In this document: in pieces, positions 50,385 through 57,097 of the stretch
Numbering within the stretch: position 1 is the first letter of the stretch
Layout: each line of letters starts with the position of its first letter
Assembly: GCF_015207265.1 (NCBI RefSeq)
Contig: NZ_JADEXE010000008.1
Span: 1 to 59,444, forward strand
Source: Nodosilinea sp. LEGE 07298
Lineage (GTDB): Bacteria; Cyanobacteriota; Cyanobacteriia; Phormidesmidales; Phormidesmidaceae
Direction: 5' to 3'
Length of the DNA: 59,444 nucleotides
Program-made: the position numbers and the translations under genes
The notes under the pieces: model-generated
Databases searched by the model: none
What the model was told of the DNA's origin: nothing
Seen by the model: only the letters and a program-made list of their open reading frames with translations

Positions 50385-50838
50385 CCCCACTGACCGTGGG
50401 AAGTCCGGCTCTAAACGCTCCATTCTGACCGATGGCCAGGGCATCCCGCTCGCGATTGTAGTGGCCCCGGCCAATCGGCATGACATGAAACTATTCGAGG
50501 CGACCCTGGAGGCCCAACAGATGGTGCCCGCAGATCTTGCGACTGACCGATCTCGCCATCTCTGCCTTGACCGAGGTTACGACTATCAGGCGATCCGGCA
50601 GATTCTGGACGAATGGGGTTATGTCGGCCATATTCCGCCCAAGGAGGACCGGGACCTCATCATTCGCGACATCCCAAATTATCGGGCTCGCCGTTGGGTG
50701 GTGGAGCGAACCCATGCCTGGATGAATCGATTCCGACGGCTCTTGATCCGATGGGAGAAGAAAGCCGAAAACTACCTGGGCTTTCTCCAGTTAGCCAGTG
50801 CTGTCATCACATTTCGCTTAACTGGGGTTTTCGGATAG
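50365..50838 (+). CDS. IS5-family transposase, second frame
   Basis: From the G/A run the frame gives EKDTGPNPTDRGKSGSKRS, then the second Asp (HLCLDRGYDYQAI) and the third acidic residue in RRWVVERTHAWMNRFRRLL. It ends at 50838, four bases from the IS end. Bounds of this part are set by the slippery run, because no independent start codon is expected there. Programmed shifting or a simple inactivating indel are both possible. Confidence 0.8.
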   Translation, partial: EKDTGPNPTDRGKSGSKRSILTDGQGIPLAIVVAPANRHDMKLFEATLEAQQMVPADLATDRSRHLCLDRGYDYQAIRQILDEWGYVGHIPPKEDRDLIIRDIPNYRARRWVVERTHAWMNRFRRLLIRWEKKAENYLGFLQLASAVITFRLTGVFG

Positions 50839-50962
50839 GCTCTTAGCACCTAGATAAGGTGCTGCGATAGGTTTCCCGCATCTGATCATTTAGTCACATC
50901 GATAGACTCTTCTGCTTGTTGAGTTCTAAAAATTTAAGGCTAGAAAATATTCCACAAAAGAC

Positions 50963-50988
50963 GGGCCTCACTTCAAAAACTGAGGCCT
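50963..50988 (-). terminator. Terminator after the 51013 DUF305 gene
   Basis: GGCCTCA and TGAGGCC form the stem; on the minus strand it is followed by GTCTTTTGT. It lies just past the gene's stop. Confidence 0.6.
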
Positions 50989-51012
50989 GCCGAATTTTAT
51001 TCGCTAATGAAA

Positions 51013-51678
51013 TTACTGGCCGTACCAGTCTTTTCGCCACTGCTCCATTTGATCAATTTCGACCTGCTGGGTCGATAAAATATCTTGGGCGAGTTGTTGA
51101 ACTTCTGGTCGGCTGCTTTTCTCTAGGGCATCTTGCGCCATAGCCAATGCCCCCTCATGGTGGGGAATCATGCCATTGATAAAACGTAGGTCGAATTCAT
51201 CATCGGCAGTACCCAAGTTGCCACTCATCATCATAGTGGCCTGCATATCAGGTGTCATGGCCATGGAATGTCCCATAGCTGCGTGATACATGACAGGCTC
51301 TTCGCTGGCATTTGGGTACCACGTTTGCCGCCACTGCTGCATTCGGTCAATCTCGACCTGCTGAGCGGCGATGATCTCCCCTGCCAACTGCTTGACTTCA
51401 TCTCGCTGCGAATTTTGCAAAGCCGATTCAGCCATCATAACTGCACCTTGGTGATGCAAAATCATGCCGTCAATAAACCGTAAGTCGAACTCCTCGTCAC
51501 TGGGGCCGAGATCCATCATCATCGAATGGTCGGCCATGGGTTCATCTCCCATGGGCGTAGCGGCAGAGTCTGACGCTTTAGGTGCCGAGGATGACGTGCC
51601 GCACGCACTCACGATCACAGGTAGGGACACCAGTCCGCCCACTACTATCCACGAAGCTAATAGTCGTCTCAGAGTCAT
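51013..51678 (-). CDS. CopM-like lipoprotein with two DUF305 domains, second copy
   Basis: A 221-residue lipoprotein with lipobox LPVIVSAC. After a Ser/Ala linker and HSMMMD it has two DUF305 repeats: IDGMILHHQGAVMMAE and INGMIPHHEGALAMAQ. It closely resembles the protein at 22599, including the Met-rich bridge (HSMAMTPDMQATMMMS). Binding of Cu or Ag in the periplasm is expected. A CopR-like repeat lies 100 bp upstream. The presence of two near-identical copies suggests selection for dosage. Confidence 0.9.
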   Translation of the reverse strand: MTLRRLLASWIVVGGLVSLPVIVSACGTSSSAPKASDSAATPMGDEPMADHSMMMDLGPSDEEFDLRFIDGMILHHQGAVMMAESALQNSQRDEVKQLAGEIIAAQQVEIDRMQQWRQTWYPNASEEPVMYHAAMGHSMAMTPDMQATMMMSGNLGTADDEFDLRFINGMIPHHEGALAMAQDALEKSSRPEVQQLAQDILSTQQVEIDQMEQWRKDWYGQ

Positions 51679-51777
51679 CGGATGTCAAACCTCTTTTCCA
51701 TCACAAAGGTGGTTGCTCGCTTTCAAGCACGCTGACGCGCTCGGCACAACTGTCGGTTCTAAGTTTGACACTCAAAA

Positions 51778-51794
51778 ATGAAATGCGAGTGAAA
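51778..51794 (-). promoter_or_regulatory. CopR-like direct repeat, one mismatch
   Basis: TTTCAC-TCGCA-TTTCAT on the minus strand, 100 bp before the second DUF305 lipoprotein. Confidence 0.7.
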
Positions 51795-51830
51795 TGGAAT
51801 AGGTCTGAGCAAAATGACAGGACTCTGTCA

Positions 51831-52292
51831 TTATCCAGAATCCATTTCACTTGATACAGCCATTGTTGATCGCACATCCGCCAGACAGCAGCGTCCCTGG
51901 GGGTTATTTACCTCACAGCCGCAGCGCTTGGCCTGAATATGGGCGGCAATATCGTCGAGGGCGTGACGATTGGCCGGATCGCGGAGCTGGTGCCGTCGCC
52001 AGTCAAAGCAGTAGCACACCGGCACCTCAGGGCTAAGATCTTTGGCAAAGACCGGCACCTTGAGGCGATCGGCCTCAAAGGTTTGGCCATTAGCACCAAA
52101 GTACACCACTGGGCAATCGGAGCTGGCGCAAAATCGGTAGCTCTGCTGGGCGTTGAGCTGCGCCAGGGCACCGGGCACCAGCAAACTTTTTAGGGTAATC
52201 AGCGGCACGGGTTTGCCCTTTGCGCCATTTCCGGGGCAGTGTTGATGGGATTGTGCGGCAGTAGTTAATGGGTCATTACAACAGTCGCTCAT
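51831..52292 (-). CDS. CopZ-like iron-sulfur metallochaperone (BFD-like Fer2 domain)
   Basis: A 153-residue protein from ATG 52292; longer upstream frame overlaps the merF-like gene. N-terminal CC pair (MSDCCNDP), then CPGNGAKGKPVPLITLKSLL, a zinc-ribbon-like part (YRFCASSDCPVVYF) and a BFD-like domain with VCYCFDW and RCGCEVNNPQGRCCL, which should hold a 2Fe-2S cluster. This matches the CopZ/BFD-fusion metallochaperones found in mercury and copper clusters. It is last of four genes transcribed from 53247 downwards. Confidence 0.88.
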   Translation of the reverse strand: MSDCCNDPLTTAAQSHQHCPGNGAKGKPVPLITLKSLLVPGALAQLNAQQSYRFCASSDCPVVYFGANGQTFEADRLKVPVFAKDLSPEVPVCYCFDWRRHQLRDPANRHALDDIAAHIQAKRCGCEVNNPQGRCCLADVRSTMAVSSEMDSG

Positions 52293-52327
52293 CAGTGGTC
52301 CCCTAAATGGACGTTTCATGGATTGAT

Positions 52328-52540
52328 CTACTTCGCACAGCAGCGGCGATGCCGTCGATAGGTAACCACCGTTAGCGCAATCAAAATGCCCAACAGCGGC
52401 AGCAAGACCATGTCGAGATAACCCACCCAAACGGCTAGCCCCAGGGCGCTGAGCACAATCACCAGCACGGGCGTAAAGCAGCAGAGGGCCACAACTACGG
52501 TGCCAATTAGACTGGCGATAAAGGTATTTTTAGGCGTCAT
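52328..52540 (-). CDS. merF: MerF-like mercury transport protein
   Basis: A 70-residue membrane protein from ATG 52540. Two TM helices (about 8-32 and 38-60). A vicinal Cys pair, C20-C21, lies in TM1 (VVALCCFTPVLVI), and a second pair, C67-C68, at the C-terminal end (RRCCAK). This is the pattern of MerF, which moves Hg(II) from the periplasm to the cytosol. The start overlaps the merR-like stop by 11 bp. There is no merA in the window, so imported mercury would need another fate, or the true substrate is different. Confidence 0.85.
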   Translation of the reverse strand: MTPKNTFIASLIGTVVVALCCFTPVLVIVLSALGLAVWVGYLDMVLLPLLGILIALTVVTYRRHRRCCAK

Positions 52541-52961
52541 AGGATACCTGTTCAATAAACCCGCAGATGGTTCCCTGACAAAAGGTTTCGGTCGGGGCAG
52601 TAGCATCGTCGGTAAGTTGTGCCGCCAGGTTAGAGTGGTAGGTGGCTAGTTCCTGGCGGAGGGCTTGCAGCTCGGCAATTTGTTGATCGAGCTGCTGGAG
52701 ATGGCTGGACACCATCGCTTTAAGCTGTTGGCAGGGCGCTGTGCCCCCAGCACGCAACGCAATCAACTGACCAATTTCCGTCAGCGATAGCCCTAGCCGC
52801 TTGGCTTTTTGGATAAAGCGCAGCCGCTCCACATCGGCAGTTCCGTAGAGGCGATACTGAGCCGCGCTGCGCTGGGGGGCTTGCAGCAGCCCCAGCCGCT
52901 CGTAATAGCGAATGGTGGAAGCAGGCACCCCAGCGGCCCGACTCAGATCGCGAATTAACAT
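52530..52961 (-). CDS. merR: MerR-family regulator, three-Cys mercury type
   Basis: A 143-residue regulator. The winged helix is standard (STIRYYERLGLL, QYRLYG). C77 lies at the start of the dimerisation helix (TAPCQQLK), and C128 and C133 in the loop (ETFCQGTICGF), giving the three-thiol arrangement expected of Hg/Cd/Pb sensors. The spacing of the last two (five residues) is shorter than in Tn501 MerR (C117/C126). It is encoded inside the operon, between the thioredoxin-like and merF-like genes. Its likely operator is at 53273-53303. Confidence 0.87.
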   Translation of the reverse strand: MLIRDLSRAAGVPASTIRYYERLGLLQAPQRSAAQYRLYGTADVERLRFIQKAKRLGLSLTEIGQLIALRAGGTAPCQQLKAMVSSHLQQLDQQIAELQALRQELATYHSNLAAQLTDDATAPTETFCQGTICGFIEQVSYDA

Positions 52962-52971
52962 GACGGTGGTT

Positions 52972-53247
52972 CTACCCCTGCCCTATCCCCGCCGCCGCCA
53001 GAGCGTCGCGGGAAATCGGCTGCTGTTGACGGCAACAGTCCACCAATTCGCCATCGACCACCACGGCGGGAAGCCGATGGATGCCGTAGTCCTCCAGTTT
53101 TTGGCGAGCGGTGGCCGTGATTTGCTCACTGCGCACATCCCAAACTTGAATCTGGCAGGCTGTACAGCTCATCTGCTGCACCAGGTTGACGGCCTCGTCG
53201 CACCGAGGGCATCCAGCTACAAAGATTTCAACTTGTCGCTGAGTCAT
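52972..53247 (-). CDS. Thioredoxin-like protein of the mer-type operon
   Basis: A 91-residue protein with a thioredoxin fold: VEIFVAGCPRCDEAVNLV with C13-x-x-C16, then a cis-Pro-like RLPAVVVDGELV. Extra cysteines at MSCTAC and VDCC make seven in total. AAGGT lies before the ATG. It is the first gene of the unit that continues with merR, merF and the metallochaperone. It could reduce or bind Hg(II) or act as a thiol donor. No equivalent is found in the classical mer operon. Confidence 0.78.
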   Translation of the reverse strand: MTQRQVEIFVAGCPRCDEAVNLVQQMSCTACQIQVWDVRSEQITATARQKLEDYGIHRLPAVVVDGELVDCCRQQQPISRDALAAAGIGQG

Positions 53248-53272
53248 TTCATTACCTTGAAAGTTGAGTTCA

Positions 53273-53303
53273 CTCTAAACCTTGAACCTAACTTCAAGGT
53301 CAA
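53273..53303 (-). promoter_or_regulatory. MerR-type promoter of the mer-like operon
   Basis: On the minus strand TTGACC and TAGAGT are 19 bp apart, with dyad CTTGAA-N6-TTCAAG inside the spacer (53281-53298). The half-sites differ from the CTCCAG family, so a different MerR protein, probably the one at 52530, binds here. Confidence 0.8.
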
Positions 53304-53348
53304 GGGGGGCCTAAACTCCGATTCGGGATGACAATTTACCAAACGCCC

Positions 53349-53379
53349 TTGACTCTCTAACGACTTTAGGGTTTAGCCT
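53349..53379 (+). promoter_or_regulatory. MerR-type promoter before the 53421 gene
   Basis: TTGACT, a 19-bp spacer CTCTAACGACTTTAGGGTT, then TAGCCT. It shares ACTCT...AGGGTTTA with the site at 56491-56522, suggesting a common regulator, most likely the MerR at 56611. Confidence 0.65.
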
Positions 53380-53420
53380 GAGATGGCGGATAATGCGGTA
53401 ACTGATGTGAGGCATCTATT

Positions 53421-53780
53421 GTGGATCCTTTGGATATAAACCCTTCAGATCTTAGAATCCCAGCAGACCTGGCTCCAGAGGTGTTAGCGCTGGCAGCGCG
53501 ACTACAGGCTGAGCAGCAGAGCAGCTACTCCCTAGAGGAATTAGTTGACGCAGGAGCCGAGGCTAACATTGAGCCGGAGTATATTCGTCAGGCAGCGCAA
53601 CAGATTCAATCACAACAGATTCAGGCGACATTACGCCCTGCCAGATTCTCTTGGCTAGCTAAGGGCGGTGCGATGGCGGCGGCAGTTGTGGTCGTGCTAT
53701 TTGGTATGACGCTAATTGGCGGCTCTACCGGTATGGGCTGCCATGCCAGGATGGACGCGGTAGAGAGCCATCGCCGATGA
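53421..53780 (+). CDS. Small membrane-anchored hypothetical protein
   Basis: A 119-residue protein. The N-terminal 70 residues are helical and Glu/Ala/Gln-rich (LEELVDAGAEANIEPEYIRQAAQQIQ), like a short SHOCT- or anti-sigma-type segment. A TM helix (about 81-103, GAMAAAVVVVLFGMTLIGG) follows, with a short tail MGCHARMDA. The Cys/His/Met tail could touch metal. It is expressed from a MerR-type promoter and sits upstream of the oxidase-ZIP pair. Function unknown. Confidence 0.65.
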   Translation: MDPLDINPSDLRIPADLAPEVLALAARLQAEQQSSYSLEELVDAGAEANIEPEYIRQAAQQIQSQQIQATLRPARFSWLAKGGAMAAAVVVVLFGMTLIGGSTGMGCHARMDAVESHRR

Positions 53781-53827
53781 CCCAGAGCTAGCCGCAGACC
53801 TACCCTAGCGACTGCGGCGTCTCAATT

Positions 53828-53844
53828 ATGAAATAAATATGAAA
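53828..53844. promoter_or_regulatory. CopR-like direct repeat in reverse orientation
   Basis: ATGAAA-TAAAT-ATGAAA on the plus strand, so TTTCAT reads on the minus strand, opposite to the downstream oxidase gene. All other sites with a clear target face the other way. Confidence 0.5.
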
Positions 53845-53873
53845 AGACCTAGCTATCCATTATGCTTTTAATT

Positions 53874-53890
53874 ATGAAGTAATTATGAAA
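53874..53890. promoter_or_regulatory. Second reversed CopR-like repeat overlapping the leader
   Basis: ATGAAG-TAATT-ATGAAA ending four bases before the oxidase ATG. In this position it might repress rather than activate, or be chance in AT-rich DNA. Confidence 0.45.
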
Positions 53891-53894
53891 AGCA

Positions 53895-54962
53895 ATGGAT
53901 TGGCATGTACAGCGGCGATCGCTCCTTGGAGCTGGGCTTCTAGGGGCTGGCACCTGGCTGGGTAGACGGTTTAACCAACCAGCGCTGGCTCAAGAGCGTG
54001 CCCTGACTGCTCCGGATCTTCATCACCAGGGCATGACTACGCTGGGTGAGGTTGATCACCTTAGAAATGGCTTTGACCCTTACGTACTGCTGACTCAGTG
54101 GGACGGCGGTAAGGTGTCGCAGTTCCCCACTGGCCAGCGCCTGCGGGAATACGACATTACTGCTGTCGAGCGAGAGATTGAGGTAGCTCCGGGGGTGTTC
54201 TATCCCGCCTGGACATACAACGGTCAGGTGCCGGGGCCAACGATTCGGGTCACAGAGGGCGATCGCATTCGCATTCGCTTTACCAATCAGGGTACGCACC
54301 CACACACCCTGCACTTTCACGGTATTCATGGAGCCAGGCAGGATGGCGTTCCAGGGGTGATGGAGGCTGCGCCGGGGCAAACGGTGACCTACGAGTTTGA
54401 CGCGAAGCCCTTTGGCTGCCACCTCTACCACTGTCATTCTGTGCCGTTTAAGCGCCATCTCCACAAAGGGCTCTACGGCGCTTTCATTGTTGATCCTGAC
54501 CCACAGCGGCACCCCGACCAGGTAGAGGTTGCCCGATCGCGCCTGCTGGGCTCCTCAGAAAACCAGCGTTGGCAGGAGTTACTGATGGTGATGAATGCTT
54601 TTGATACCAACTTTGACGAGGAGAACGAAGTCTACGCAGTTAATTCCATTCCCCATGCCTACATGAAGCAGCCGATTCGCATTGAGCGCGATCGCCCAGT
54701 GCGCGTCTATTTAATTAACGTGACCGAGTTTGACCCGATCAACTCCTTTCACCTGCACGCCAATTTCTTCGATTACTACGACCACGGCACCACCCTCACC
54801 CCTACCCACCGCACCGTTGATACCGTCATGCTCTGTCAGGGGCAGCGGGGCATCATCGAATGCTCCTTTGCTGACTTTGAACCCGGCATTTATATGTTTC
54901 ATGCCCATCAGGCCGAATTTGCTGAACTGGGCTGGATGAGTGCCTTTGAGGTGGTGGCATGA
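53895..54962 (+). CDS. Two-domain multicopper oxidase
   Basis: A 355-residue exported oxidase with a Tat-like signal (QRRSLLGAGLLGAGTWLG). Domain 1 has HFHGIHG (about 135) and HLYHCHSVPFKRH (about 178), which includes the only HCH Cys. Domain 2 has NSFHLHANFF (about 283) and YMFHAHQAEFAELGW (about 334), where the Cys position is Ala. So the type 1 copper is in domain 1 and trinuclear ligands are shared, as in nitrite-reductase-like two-domain oxidases. The stop overlaps the start of the ZIP-like gene (ATGA). Oxidation of a metal coupled to its transport is a reasonable inference. Confidence 0.88.
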   Translation: MDWHVQRRSLLGAGLLGAGTWLGRRFNQPALAQERALTAPDLHHQGMTTLGEVDHLRNGFDPYVLLTQWDGGKVSQFPTGQRLREYDITAVEREIEVAPGVFYPAWTYNGQVPGPTIRVTEGDRIRIRFTNQGTHPHTLHFHGIHGARQDGVPGVMEAAPGQTVTYEFDAKPFGCHLYHCHSVPFKRHLHKGLYGAFIVDPDPQRHPDQVEVARSRLLGSSENQRWQELLMVMNAFDTNFDEENEVYAVNSIPHAYMKQPIRIERDRPVRVYLINVTEFDPINSFHLHANFFDYYDHGTTLTPTHRTVDTVMLCQGQRGIIECSFADFEPGIYMFHAHQAEFAELGWMSAFEVVA

Positions 54963-56113
54963 CGACTTTGCCCTGGCGCTGGGTGTTGCCGCCCCTCCTA
55001 TTAGCGGGGTTGGTTGCCCTGCTGCTCACCCTGAACCCGGCCCGGTTGCTCAACTTAAATGCACCGCCGCTGGAATCGCTCACAGTTGAGCGCACCATTC
55101 TCAACGAAGACGGCATCACCCTCAAGGTACGGGCAGAGGGGTCAGCCCCCATGACCATTGCCCAGGTTCAGGTGGATGGTGCCTATTGGGCCTTTACCCA
55201 GCAGCCCCCTGGCCCGATCCGGCGGCTGGCAACGGCAACGGTTCAAATTCCATACCCCTGGGTAGAGGGCGAAGCGCATCATGTTCAGTTCCTGACCAAC
55301 ACGGGTGTTATCGTTGCCCACCCCATTGACGTGGCTCTGCCTACACCCGCTCTGTCTCTGGCAACGCTGCTGGGCTACGGCTGGCTAGGGCTCTATGTGG
55401 GGCTGGTGCCAGTGGGGTTAGGTATGTTGTGCTACCCCTATTTGAAAGTGCTGGGCCAGCGAGGACTAACCTTTGTTTTAACCCTGACATTGGGCATGCT
55501 GGCGTTTTTGCTGGTAGACACCTTGCAGGAAGGGCTGGAGCTAGCTGGAAAGGCGGCGATCGCGTTTCAAGGCCAAGCCCTGGTTTGGTTTGCAGCCACA
55601 GTGGCTTGTCTAGCCTTATTTGCCGTGGGCCGCCGCCGGGGCAAACCGCCCGAAGGCTCTGCGCTGTCTACCTATATGGCTTTGGGTATTGGTCTGCACA
55701 ATCTGGGGGAGGGGCTGGCGATCGGTACCGCCTTTGCCCTAGGGGAAATTGCCTTGGGCTCATTTCTGGTGGTTGGCTTTACCCTCCACAACCTGACCGA
55801 AGGGCTGGGCATTGTTGCACCGCTGCTTAAGCAAAAACTGCGCTGGAAGACCTGTGTAGCGCTAGCCGCCCTGGCTGGACTCCCTGCTGTGGTGGGGTTG
55901 TGGGTGGGGGCTTTTGCTTTTTCTCCCCACTGGGCGGCTTTGTTCTTGGGCATCGGTGCAGGGTCGATTTTGCAGGTAATCGTAGAACTCAGCACCTACC
56001 TACAGCGGCAACTGCATCAGTCAAGACTCTCTGGCTTGGCAGGGCTGAGTTTAGCTGGCTTTACGACCGGGCTACTTGTGATGTACAGCACCGCGCTGCT
56101 GGTGAAATTTTAA
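54959..56113 (+). CDS. ZIP-family metal permease with extracytoplasmic N-terminal domain
   Basis: A 384-residue membrane protein. An initial TM helix (about 7-25) is followed by a beta-rich domain (about 35-125, TVERTILNEDGITLKVRAEG onwards) likely in the periplasm. Then come eight TM helices with the ZIP metal motifs GIGLHNLGEGLAIG (about 243) and GFTLHNLTEGLGI (about 275). ZIP proteins move Zn, Fe, Mn or similar ions. Translationally coupled to the two-domain oxidase, recalling the oxidase-permease logic of Fet3-Ftr1, though with an unrelated permease. Uptake or export direction cannot be told. Confidence 0.88.
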   Translation: MTTLPWRWVLPPLLLAGLVALLLTLNPARLLNLNAPPLESLTVERTILNEDGITLKVRAEGSAPMTIAQVQVDGAYWAFTQQPPGPIRRLATATVQIPYPWVEGEAHHVQFLTNTGVIVAHPIDVALPTPALSLATLLGYGWLGLYVGLVPVGLGMLCYPYLKVLGQRGLTFVLTLTLGMLAFLLVDTLQEGLELAGKAAIAFQGQALVWFAATVACLALFAVGRRRGKPPEGSALSTYMALGIGLHNLGEGLAIGTAFALGEIALGSFLVVGFTLHNLTEGLGIVAPLLKQKLRWKTCVALAALAGLPAVVGLWVGAFAFSPHWAALFLGIGAGSILQVIVELSTYLQRQLHQSRLSGLAGLSLAGFTTGLLVMYSTALLVKF

Positions 56114-56289
56114 CCAGACAACCTAGCCATCACCTTTTTTGAGCGCTACAAGCGCGTTAGATCTGGTGTGGGCTAGGTTGCTGGTACAGGTGTGAATCTA
56201 CTGCCAAGCTTGAAAGACGCTTTTAGCTTAGGCCCTGCGGGCTGCTTGAGAGGCTATCTGGTCTCTAAAACAGCCTTATCGTCTTTAGC

Positions 56290-56430
56290 TTAGCCGCAGT
56301 TAGAAGGGGGGCAATCAGGGGTGGGGAACAGGCAGGGAGCGGCAGCGGCAACGCCAGCCACGGCAGCGGTCAGAACAAGGGCAGAAACAGCCGCTAGGGA
56401 GAGCTTCTTGATCTGAGGAACTTTGAGCAT
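56290..56430 (-). CDS. 46-residue secreted Cys-containing peptide
   Basis: The frame starts at ATG 56430, with AGAGG 11 bases upstream. A signal peptide (MLKVPQIKKLSLAAVSALVL, cleavage near AAA) is followed by a mature end APCLFPTPDCPPSNCG with three Cys in about 16 residues. A MerR-type promoter lies just upstream and the merR gene at 56611 is divergent, so the peptide is probably the direct target. A tiny thiol peptide outside the membrane could bind the inducing metal. I know no named family. Confidence 0.7.
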   Translation of the reverse strand: MLKVPQIKKLSLAAVSALVLTAAVAGVAAAAPCLFPTPDCPPSNCG

Positions 56431-56490
56431 CGGAATTAACCTCTTTGGTAAAAATGGTGAATCAAACGGTCTCTAGACGAGACTTTCCAT

Positions 56491-56522
56491 AAGGTAAACC
56501 CTGAGGTTGGCTTGAGAGTCAA
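56491..56522 (-). promoter_or_regulatory. MerR-type promoter of the secreted peptide
   Basis: On the minus strand TTGACT and TACCTT are 20 bp apart with an imperfect dyad CTCAAG...CCTCAGGG. It lies between the divergent peptide and merR genes. Confidence 0.78.
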
Positions 56523-56610
56523 CCCCCCAAGTTTGCACTAAGCTAGCTTTAGTGACGATGGTCGCGCATCCCCAATCGGTCTTTTTTTAGAAGGATGGCC
56601 TGCTCAGACA

Positions 56611-57051
56611 ATGAAGAAACTCCTTAAAATAGGCGAGCTGGCCAAACAGGCTCACGTGACGGTAGCCACCATCCGCTACTACGAGTCGCTGCACCTACTA
56701 GAGCCGGTGAGCAAGGCTGAGAATGGCTATCGCTATTACGACGACGAAGCTGTTACTCGTCTGCTATTTATTAAGCAGGCCCAGACATTGCAGTTTTCCC
56801 TGGCAGAAATTCAGCAGGTGTTCGATGTGCGCAAGCAGGGGGAGCCGGTCTGCACCCTGGTTAAAACGCTAATCGACTGTAAAATTGCGACCCTGGAACA
56901 GGAAATTCAGCAAGCTACTGCCCGTAAAACCATGCTAGAAACCTACCGCACGAGTTGGGCCGCCCGTCCCCTAGACAATCCATCCGATGTTAAGGTTTGC
57001 AGTCTTATTGAAGAAGTAAGCCTAACCCTGAATCGTTTAGAGGCTATTTAA
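56611..57051 (+). CDS. MerR-family regulator, divergent from the secreted peptide
   Basis: A 146-residue regulator with the usual winged helix (ATIRYYESLHLL, NGYRYYDDE). C81 (GEPVCTLVK) is at the conserved start of the dimerisation helix; C90 is in the next turn. The C-terminal loop has only C130 (VKVCSLIEEV), so, as in the 14411 protein, the central loop Cys is missing. This points to a tetrahedral or mixed site rather than the linear Cu(I) site of CueR. Predicted targets are the 46-residue peptide and, from operator similarity, the 53421 gene and perhaps the oxidase-ZIP pair. Confidence 0.87.
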   Translation: MKKLLKIGELAKQAHVTVATIRYYESLHLLEPVSKAENGYRYYDDEAVTRLLFIKQAQTLQFSLAEIQQVFDVRKQGEPVCTLVKTLIDCKIATLEQEIQQATARKTMLETYRTSWAARPLDNPSDVKVCSLIEEVSLTLNRLEAI

Positions 57052-57097
57052 GAAACTGTCAAATTAGGTCTGATTTATTCTAAATGCGGCTAATATC

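Larger units (their letters stand above)
49939..50842 (+). mobile_element. IS5-family insertion sequence, 904 bp
   Basis: 16-bp terminal inverted repeats with one mismatch: GAACCTATCCGAAAAC at the left and the complement of GAGCCTATCCGAAAAC at the right. A 3-bp duplication, TTA, flanks both ends (49936-49938 and 50843-50845). It encodes a DDE transposase in two overlapping frames. The neat ends and target duplication indicate a recent insertion between the efflux and DUF305 blocks. Confidence 0.88.
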
